Part shown: in pieces, positions 5,864 to 11,197 of the stretch
Layout of the letters: each line of letters begins with the position of its first letter
How positions within the stretch are numbered: position 1 is the stretch's first letter
Source: JAZSMS01 sp045536015
GTDB taxonomy: Bacteria > Bacillota > Clostridia > Christensenellales > QALW01
Assembly: GCA_045536015.1 (NCBI GenBank)
Contig: JAZSMS010000054.1
Span: forward strand, 1 to 11,197
DNA: 11,197 bases
Reading direction: 5' to 3'
Notes under the pieces: model-generated
What the model was told of the DNA's origin: nothing
What the model saw: only the letters and a program-made list of their open reading frames with translations
The model's database searches: none
Made by a program: the position numbers and the translations under genes

Positions 5864-7990
5864 TTATGTGTTGTCTGGTTCTTTATCTTCTTTTTTCTTT
5901 TTTATAATAACAAATACTACCACAGCTGCCGAAACAGTTACCGCTACCGCAACAGGAATTAAAAACACAAAGCTAAACTTATCTTCTGTTGTTTTGTCAT
6001 CTGCGTTATCATCACTTGGAGTTACTGTCGGCTTTACTGTCGGCTTTACTGTTGGCCTTGCTGTTGGTCTTTCTGTTTCGGTCGGCACTATTGTAGGCTT
6101 TAGCGTTGGTATATTTACTTGATCTCCAACGTCAACCGTTACGTTAAACGCTTCGCCACTTGCTTTGCGATATGCCTCTATGCCGGCTTTTACCGCATCA
6201 AGATGCGTACGGTTAATTCTGTTTGTACCGTCTTCATTCTTTATAAGGTTACCCTTTGAATCCACCGCGGCTGTCGGGCAAATCCATCCGCCTTCGTTAA
6301 ACTCATTCCAAGCGTAAATTAAAACCGTATTGCATTTAAACACATCTTTGTTTTTTTTGTTCCAATTAAGAATATCTAAAACATTTTGCGTTATCTCACC
6401 AGCTGTTGGACGTGCAGCTACAACTGTTCCACCGCCTGTCCACGTAGGAGGATTATCAACTCTTGGTAAAGTATCCCATCCAAGCGTTATCAAAGGAGAA
6501 ATTCCCATATATCCATCTTTTGCTACGTCAGCCATGCTCACCATTGTATTAAACGAGGTTTCTATAAGGCTGTAATAAGATGCATAATCCACCCCTATTC
6601 CTGCGGCAGATTGTTCTCTCTCAGTATAAACTGCTTTGTTAAAGGCGTACCAGCTTGTTGCATCAATACCTCGCGCAGCGTTTCTTACCGACTCGGAATA
6701 ACTGTTAGCACCCATTACTATAATATATGCAGGCTCACCAACCGCACCAAACTTTGCCTTTTGTGCCTGTGCAAGATTTTGGCGAATTTTTGATATCATT
6801 GTATCAGTAGCGGCAGTTGAACCGCCAAAGATATAAACAACCGGCATATTATCAATCTTATACCAATATGGCTCACACATTGCTTTTGCCATAGTAGCAA
6901 TATCCTGATTTTCATACTGCAGAATTGCACACATTTGTATTCTGCCGTTTAAGCCTTTTGTTTTTATATGATACTGATAAGCAGAAGCATTGTATGTTCT
7001 TTGTTTTTGTGACCAAAGGTACGCCATAAAATCAATGCCTGCTTCTATTGCAAATTCCATTTCCTGCTGCCATATTTGTTGAGTAAATTCAGGAAATTCA
7101 ACAACGCCGGCAGAAAGATCGCCCTTTATATATTTTGAGCTTGTAACCTGCGTATTTAACTTTGCAAAAAACGGCATACGATTATGATATGCTTTAGGCG
7201 ATAAGCTTCTTGCCTCTTGAACAGAAGCTCGGTCGTTACGCTGCGCATAGCTATTATCATATAACCACCAATTCTCTAAAGATTTAAACCACGCATGATA
7301 ATATATTGCGCCTATACCCGTACGCTTATTAGGGGTAACGTTGCTAAAGCTGTTTGATGGTGTTGCAGTATTGTTACTCTTTTTAACAAGAGTAAAATTA
7401 TCAAACATTAAATCAATGGCATTGTTTTCAAAATCACGCTGAATTGAGTATATTTTTGCTTCGACAAGTGGCTTTTTATTAAAGGTTATATCTAAATCAA
7501 ATTCAATCTCTATTTTTGTCCATCGTGTTCCCGTTACGGCAAAGCCTTTTCTACTTGGGTCCGTGAGCCATTTACCTGTCTTTGCTGTATCTTGCGCACC
7601 TTGATAATAAAGTTCAAACGTAGGAGAAAGCATACAATAATCATTTATATTAACGCATTTTACATAAAACGAATAATAATACGTTCCGCTACCCTGCTGG
7701 GAAAATATTTGAAGCATTTTGTCGCCGGTTAAATGTGCATTAGAGTATTCTTGCGTTCTGTTTGTTAACAGTGCACAGTAACCATCACCGTCTGCCGAAT
7801 CTTTGTTACTTTGACTGATGCTTCCTAACAGAGTTCCCCAAGGTGATATTCCGTATGTAAATCTGGGGTTACAATCGTACGTTTCAAGCAAATTGGCAGA
7901 ATCAGCATTGGCACCAACAAAAAACGCAAAGCAAGTGCTTAGCATAATTATAGTTACAAGTAATAGAGATAATGCTTTGTTTTTTTTCAT
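5864..7990 (-). CDS. Membrane-anchored GH99/WbsX-like glycoside hydrolase with CBM4/9-like module (gene D)
   Basis: 708 residues, ATG at 7988-7990 with AAGGAGT 6 nt upstream. The signal peptide is 1-29 (ANA|DS). The CBM4/9-like module spans about 30-205 (NPRFTYGISPW, YYYSFYVKC, WTKIEIEF, LMFDNFTLVKK). The catalytic domain runs from IGAIYYHAW at 226 to about 615, with AGIDFMAYLW, CAILQYENQD, PYWYKIDNMPVVYIFGG, LGWDTLPRVDNPPTW and YAWNEFNEGGWICPT. E563 and E566 match the GH99 catalytic pair. The linker contains a Pro-Thr-Val-Lys repeat encoded by 12-bp units. A transmembrane helix (about 672-696) and a KKKK-led acidic tail follow; this tail differs from that of B and E. The body is most similar to gene E. 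Expected location is the outer face of the membrane. The substrate cannot be read from the sequence. Confidence 0.83.
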   Translation of the reverse strand: MKKNKALSLLLVTIIMLSTCFAFFVGANADSANLLETYDCNPRFTYGISPWGTLLGSISQSNKDSADGDGYCALLTNRTQEYSNAHLTGDKMLQIFSQQGSGTYYYSFYVKCVNINDYCMLSPTFELYYQGAQDTAKTGKWLTDPSRKGFAVTGTRWTKIEIEFDLDITFNKKPLVEAKIYSIQRDFENNAIDLMFDNFTLVKKSNNTATPSNSFSNVTPNKRTGIGAIYYHAWFKSLENWWLYDNSYAQRNDRASVQEARSLSPKAYHNRMPFFAKLNTQVTSSKYIKGDLSAGVVEFPEFTQQIWQQEMEFAIEAGIDFMAYLWSQKQRTYNASAYQYHIKTKGLNGRIQMCAILQYENQDIATMAKAMCEPYWYKIDNMPVVYIFGGSTAATDTMISKIRQNLAQAQKAKFGAVGEPAYIIVMGANSYSESVRNAARGIDATSWYAFNKAVYTEREQSAAGIGVDYASYYSLIETSFNTMVSMADVAKDGYMGISPLITLGWDTLPRVDNPPTWTGGGTVVAARPTAGEITQNVLDILNWNKKNKDVFKCNTVLIYAWNEFNEGGWICPTAAVDSKGNLIKNEDGTNRINRTHLDAVKAGIEAYRKASGEAFNVTVDVGDQVNIPTLKPTIVPTETERPTARPTVKPTVKPTVTPSDDNADDKTTEDKFSFVFLIPVAVAVTVSAAVVVFVIIKKKKEDKEPDNT
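6024..6071 (-). repeat. 12-bp tandem repeat in the gene D linker
   Basis: About four units of the type ACTGTCGGCTTT occur head to tail with increasing divergence to the right, encoding Pro-Thr-Val-Lys and variants such as Pro-Thr-Ala-Arg. Such repeats can change copy number by slippage and so alter the length of the stalk between catalytic domain and membrane. Confidence 0.75.
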
Positions 7991-8018
7991 TTAAGTACTC
8001 CTTAATTTTTTTAATTTT

Positions 8019-8048
8019 ATTTTATCACAAAAAACATACTCTGTGCAA
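8019..8048 (-). promoter_or_regulatory. Candidate sigma-A promoter of gene D
   Basis: On the minus strand: -35 TTGCAC (8043-8048), an 18-nt spacer, and -10 TAAAAT (8019-8024) with extended TGA. The spacer sequence differs from that before gene A at several positions while both boxes are kept, which supports the assignment. Confidence 0.62.
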
Positions 8049-8078
8049 TATTAAAATTATGTACAAATTATAAACATT

Positions 8079-8110
8079 AAAAAAGACGGACAAAATGGTC
8101 CGTCTTTTTT
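8079..8110 (-). terminator. Rho-independent terminator of gene E
   Basis: The stem GACGGAC (8085-8091) with GTCCGTC (8098-8104) is extended by six A-T pairs on the outside, with a 6-nt loop. The minus-strand exit is a U-run. It starts 6 nt after the stop codon of E and is a close copy of the gene B terminator. Confidence 0.88.
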
Positions 8111-8116
8111 TACTTA

Positions 8117-10384
8117 TTATTCAGCTTTTTCGGTTTGCTGAGCATTTTTCTTTTTCTTTAAGATAATTACAACAACTACTGCGGCTGCTGCAATAATCAC
8201 TACTATTCCAATTGGCAACAAAAACACTAATTTGTTTCTATTTTGGCTTTGTTCTTCATTATCAATATCTTTATTATCGTTTTTATCGGTATTATCAGTA
8301 TTATCGTTTTTGTCATCCTTACCAAATACACCGTCAATTATATTGTCAATAATATTGGGTTTTGTTGTTGGCGTAGGTTCTGGAGTTGCATTTTGTTCTA
8401 TTCCGTCATTATTATCGGGCAATGCGGTAGGCGTTGCCGTTACGAACGTCTGATCATCATCCTGAGTATAATCAGGGTTTATAGTAGGTGTAGGCGTTAC
8501 CTGAGGCTTGCTGCTTACGTCAACCGTTACGTTAAACGCTTCGTTATTTACTTGACGATAAGCCTTTATAGCCGCTTTAACTGCATCAAGGTGTGTTCTA
8601 TTAACCTTTGTTGTACCATCGGCATTTTTTATAATATTACCATTTACATCAACTTGGGCCGTTGGGCAAATCCAGCCGCCTTCAGTAAATTCGTTCCACG
8701 CGTAAAATATAACGGTATTACATTTAAATGTATCACGATTTTGTCTATTCCAATTAAGTACATCGGTAACGGTTTTTGTAATCTCCTGGGCTGTTGGTCG
8801 TGCCGTAATTGTGTTGCCGCCACTCATCCATGAAACAGGGTTATCTATTCGCGGCGAAAGATCATAACCAAGCGATATAAGCGGCGAAACTGCCATATAT
8901 CCGTTTGTTGCAACTTTAGAAACGCTCTTCATTGTACTCATAGCATTGCTTGCAAGATTAGAATACGTCGCTTGCCGCACAGTTGCGCCTCCCGCCGTTT
9001 TAGTAGTTCTTGAATAAGAAGAACCACTAAATGCATACCAGCTTGTTGCATCTATTCCTCGTGAAGCATTATTAACTGCCTCGGAATAACTATTAACGCC
9101 CATAACTATAATGTATGCAGGCTCACCAACCTTGCCAAATTTTGCATACTGTGCTTGCGCAAGTGTACGGCGAATTTTTGCTATAAGTTCGTCAGTAGCG
9201 GCAGACGTACCGCCAAAGATATAAACCACAGGCATATTGTCAACGCAATACCAATACGGTTCGCACATTGCTTTTGCCATAGAATCAATATCCTGGTCTA
9301 TCGTTTGCAAGATTGCGCACATTTGCATTCTACCGTTTAAGCCTTTTGTATTTATATGATGTTGGTACGCAGAGGCATTATATTTTCTTCCCTTTTGCGT
9401 CCAAAGATATGCCATAAAGTCAATACCTGCTTCTATTGCGTATTCCATTTCCTGTCGCCATATTGTTTCGGAAAAATCAGGAAATTCAACAACACCTGCA
9501 GAGAGATCGCCTTTTATATATTTTGAGTTTGTGACCGATTTATTTAATTTTGCAAAAAACGGCATACGCTCGTGATATGCTTTAGGTGATAAGCTTCTTG
9601 CCTCCTGCACGGAATTTCGGTCATTAGAAAGCGCATAATTATTATCATACAACCACCAATTATTAAGCGATTGGAACCACATATGATAATATATTGCACC
9701 TATTCCCGTGCGCGTTGAAGGTGTTACGTCGCTAAATTCGGTCTTCGCCGGAACAATAACCGGATTATATCCACCCTTTTTAATAAGCGTAAAATTATCA
9801 AACATTAAATCAACGGCATTATTCTCAAAATCACGCTGAACTGAATATATTTTCGCCTGAACAAGTGATTTACCGCTAAGATTTAATTCTATATTAACTT
9901 CTAGCTCAACCTTTGTCCACGCGTTTCCCGTTACCGCAAAGCCAACTTCGCCGGGATCTGTATGCCATTTACCAGTATTTGCCGCGTCTTGCGGCGCACG
10001 GTAATAAAGTTCAAACATTGGGGAAATCCTGCAAGTATCATTTTTATTAGCACATTTTACGTAAAATGAATAATAATATTTACCACTGCCCTGTTCTGAA
10101 AATATTTGATAAGCTTTTGAGGTTAAACTTGCATTAGAATAATTAAATTTTCTATTTGTTATTAGTGCCGAAAAACCATCGCCATCAGCAGAATCTCTAT
10201 TGCTTTGTTTTATAGTTGTACCAGTTGAGGTCACCCAGGGCGATACTCCGTTTTTTAAATTGGGGTTGCAACCATATGCTTCAAGTAAATTAGGCGAATC
10301 TGCTTTTGCAACAAATCCAATTCCTGAAAAAACTCCAAAAATTATTGTTAAAACAATAATTAATGCAATCACGCTTTTTTTCAT
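8117..10384 (-). CDS. Membrane-anchored GH99/WbsX-like glycoside hydrolase with CBM4/9-like module (gene E)
   Basis: 755 residues, the longest paralog. ATG 10382-10384 is preceded by AAAGGAAG about 7 nt upstream. The signal peptide is about 1-28 (AKA|DS). The CBM4/9-like module spans about 30-205 (NPNLKNGVSPW, YYYSFYVKCA, WTKVELEV, LMFDNFTLIKK). The catalytic domain runs from IGAIYYHMW at 228 to about 617, with AGIDFMAYLW, CAILQTIDQD, PYWYCVDNMPVVYIFGG, LGYDLSPRIDNPVSW and YAWNEFTEGGWICPT. E565 and E568 are the GH99-type pair. The linker is about 100 residues: Pro/Thr-rich first, then an Asn/Asp/Lys low-complexity part. A transmembrane helix (about 719-742) and the tail KKKKNAQQTEKAE follow, the tail being identical to that of gene B. 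The body is D-like but the last ~25 codons are B-like, so the gene is a mosaic. Confidence 0.83.
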   Translation of the reverse strand: MKKSVIALIIVLTIIFGVFSGIGFVAKADSPNLLEAYGCNPNLKNGVSPWVTSTGTTIKQSNRDSADGDGFSALITNRKFNYSNASLTSKAYQIFSEQGSGKYYYSFYVKCANKNDTCRISPMFELYYRAPQDAANTGKWHTDPGEVGFAVTGNAWTKVELEVNIELNLSGKSLVQAKIYSVQRDFENNAVDLMFDNFTLIKKGGYNPVIVPAKTEFSDVTPSTRTGIGAIYYHMWFQSLNNWWLYDNNYALSNDRNSVQEARSLSPKAYHERMPFFAKLNKSVTNSKYIKGDLSAGVVEFPDFSETIWRQEMEYAIEAGIDFMAYLWTQKGRKYNASAYQHHINTKGLNGRMQMCAILQTIDQDIDSMAKAMCEPYWYCVDNMPVVYIFGGTSAATDELIAKIRRTLAQAQYAKFGKVGEPAYIIVMGVNSYSEAVNNASRGIDATSWYAFSGSSYSRTTKTAGGATVRQATYSNLASNAMSTMKSVSKVATNGYMAVSPLISLGYDLSPRIDNPVSWMSGGNTITARPTAQEITKTVTDVLNWNRQNRDTFKCNTVIFYAWNEFTEGGWICPTAQVDVNGNIIKNADGTTKVNRTHLDAVKAAIKAYRQVNNEAFNVTVDVSSKPQVTPTPTINPDYTQDDDQTFVTATPTALPDNNDGIEQNATPEPTPTTKPNIIDNIIDGVFGKDDKNDNTDNTDKNDNKDIDNEEQSQNRNKLVFLLPIGIVVIIAAAAVVVVIILKKKKNAQQTEKAE

Positions 10385-10414
10385 ATAGCAACTTCCTTTG
10401 GCTTATTTTTTATT

Positions 10415-10443
10415 ATTTTATCATATCCGACATGCCTTTTCAA
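10415..10443 (-). promoter_or_regulatory. Candidate sigma-A promoter of gene E
   Basis: On the minus strand: -35 TTGAAA (10438-10443), a 17-nt spacer, and -10 TAAAAT (10415-10420) with extended TGA. It lies 31 nt upstream of the ATG and downstream of the gene F terminator. Confidence 0.65.
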
Positions 10444-10505
10444 CAATATTATGTTTTTTAGCAATATTTTGTTATTTAACAGCATTATTTTTATTAAATT
10501 TAATG

Positions 10506-10534
10506 AAAAAGCAGAGCTTTTTGCTCTGCTTTTT
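10506..10534 (-). terminator. Rho-independent terminator of gene F
   Basis: The perfect stem AAAAAGCAGAGC (10506-10517) with GCTCTGCTTTTT (10523-10534) has a five-T loop. On the minus strand it ends in TTTTT and begins 3 nt after the stop codon of F. The stem core GCAGAGC is unrelated to the GACGGAC family. Confidence 0.92.
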
Positions 10535-10537
10535 TTA

Positions 10538-11197
10538 TTATTCTTCAGCTTGTGCGGCTTTCTTTTTCTTTAATACAATTACAACAACTACTACTGCTGC
10601 TGCAGCTACTACAACCGCTCCGCCAATGATAGCCCAAAGTACCCAACCAGTTGTTTGAGGAGCAACGTCTTGTTTTTGGTCGCCATTATCTTGCAAAGGA
10701 GTATTTGTTGCACTTGGAGTATTTGTTGCACTTAGAGTATTTGCTACGTTAGGAGTTCCTGTTGTAGCGGGCTTTATAGTTTCTGTAGGCTTGGGTGTTA
10801 CAAGCTCTACATCCTTAATTTTTTGATCGTTTACGTCAAATATTGCTGGCTCACCCTCGTGCTTACGATAAAGCTCGATACCCTTTTTAACTGCATCAAG
10901 ATACTTGGTATTTACTTGATTTGAGCCGTCTGCATTTTTAAGTGCATTACCCTTTGCATCAACCTTGATTGTCGGGCAGAACCAACCGCCTTCATTAAAC
11001 TCATTCCATGAATATACTAAAACGGTGTTAGTGCGGAAGCGAGCTCTATTTTCTTTATTAAAGTTAAGTACGTCAACAACGTGCTCTGTTACTTCTTTTG
11101 AAGTAGGAAGTTCTGCACTATAACCACCGTAAGGAAGGTTAAATGTGCCCCATGGCTCCATCCAAGTAACAGGATTTACAATACGCGGAATTGTATC
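10538..11197 (-). CDS. GH99/WbsX-like membrane-anchored glycoside hydrolase, C-terminal part (gene F)
   Basis: The frame is open through the right edge, so the visible 219 residues are only the end of the gene; the in-frame ATG at 11161 is internal. The first visible residues, DTIPRIVNPVTWMEP, align with the PRIxxPVTW block of gene B. YSWNEFNEGGWFCPT follows, with both GH99-type glutamates (codons ending at 11002 and 10993). After LDAVKKGIELYRKHE comes a Thr/Pro-rich linker with an 18-bp repeat, a 26-residue transmembrane helix and the short tail KKKKAAQAEE. The sequence is closest to B (identical GWVLWAIIGGAVVVAAAA at the membrane) and to C in the catalytic end. Whether it carries a binding module lies outside the window. 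Confidence 0.82.
   Translation of the reverse strand, partial: DTIPRIVNPVTWMEPWGTFNLPYGGYSAELPTSKEVTEHVVDVLNFNKENRARFRTNTVLVYSWNEFNEGGWFCPTIKVDAKGNALKNADGSNQVNTKYLDAVKKGIELYRKHEGEPAIFDVNDQKIKDVELVTPKPTETIKPATTGTPNVANTLSATNTPSATNTPLQDNGDQKQDVAPQTTGWVLWAIIGGAVVVAAAAVVVVVIVLKKKKAAQAEE
10698..10751 (-). repeat. Three 18-bp tandem units in the gene F linker
   Basis: The unit GGAGTATTTGTTGCACTT occurs twice without change (10698-10715, 10716-10733) and once with five differences (10734-10751). It encodes repeats of Asn-Thr-Pro-Ser-Ala-Thr type in the stalk before the membrane helix. The two identical copies point to a recent expansion. Confidence 0.8.

Larger units (their letters stand above)
7905..8192. 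repeat. Copy 2 of ~290-bp junction repeat (start of D, spacer, end of E)
   Basis: Second copy of the segment at 1195-1484. It carries the D signal-peptide codons, RBS, promoter, E terminator and the last ~25 codons of E. The noncoding core from 8045 to 8095 is identical to the first copy. Confidence 0.85.

Noticed and set aside
8243..8833. 196-codon + strand open frame opposite the end of gene E
   Set aside because: It is antisense to the linker and catalytic end of E, has no RBS, and its Ile/Val/Arg-rich composition reflects the complementary codons. The other + strand frames inside the array are likewise shadows.
10538..11161. Gene F as a complete short gene starting at ATG 11161
   Set aside because: The frame stays open to the window edge and the upstream residues align with conserved positions of gene B (PRIxNPVTW), so the ATG is internal and the gene is cut by the window.
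189..11197. CRISPR array, prophage, insertion sequence or tRNA
   Set aside because: The repeats seen are paralog similarity, coding linker repeats and terminators. No regularly spaced direct repeats, transposase, integrase or tRNA-like fold was found.

Overview
The window looks like low-GC Bacillota (class Clostridia or a relative). The evidence is the AT-rich composition, strong AGGAGG-type ribosome binding sites, extended -10 sigma-A-type promoters, poly-T hairpin terminators, and a YugP-type zinc metallopeptidase at the left edge. Species cannot be named from sequence alone.

Layout: at the far left (2-157, + strand) is the C-terminal end of a YugP-family membrane zinc metallopeptidase. 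A bidirectional hairpin terminator separates it from a convergent array that fills the rest of the window. All six array genes are on the minus strand; transcription runs right to left and the rightmost gene is cut by the window edge. From left to right I call them A (189-1280), B (1409-3613), C (4171-5721), D (5864-7990), E (8117-10384) and F (10538 to edge, partial). They are paralogs encoding exported, membrane-anchored proteins. The full-length plan (B, D, E) is: signal peptide, about 180-residue CBM4/9-like beta-sandwich module, about 390-residue GH99/WbsX-like catalytic domain with a W-N-E-F-x-E-G-G motif, Pro/Thr-rich linker, one transmembrane helix, and a short Lys-rich cytoplasmic tail. 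Gene A keeps only the binding module and anchor. Gene C keeps only the catalytic domain and anchor. F is seen from late in the catalytic domain onward.

This is not a classical operon. Each visible gene end is followed by its own hairpin terminator, and each of A-E has its own candidate promoter of the form TTGnnn, 17-18 nt, TGnTAnAAT-like. The genes therefore look like independent, separately evolving cassettes. The paralogs are mosaic. Genes A and B resemble each other in the binding module, B, C and F in the catalytic domain, and D and E along most of their length. Yet a ~290-bp junction (start of A, spacer, end of B) is nearly copied at the start of D, spacer, end of E. That suggests gene conversion or repeated unequal exchange within the array.

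Likely role (inference): a family of cell-surface glycan-binding and glycan-cleaving proteins (GH99-type enzymes act on alpha-mannosides), diversified by duplication, domain loss and recombination. No transporter or regulator of sugar use is visible. The largest gene-free stretch (3614-4170) holds the promoter of B, a palindrome over its -35 box, an unexplained ~103-nt inverted-repeat element and the terminator of C.
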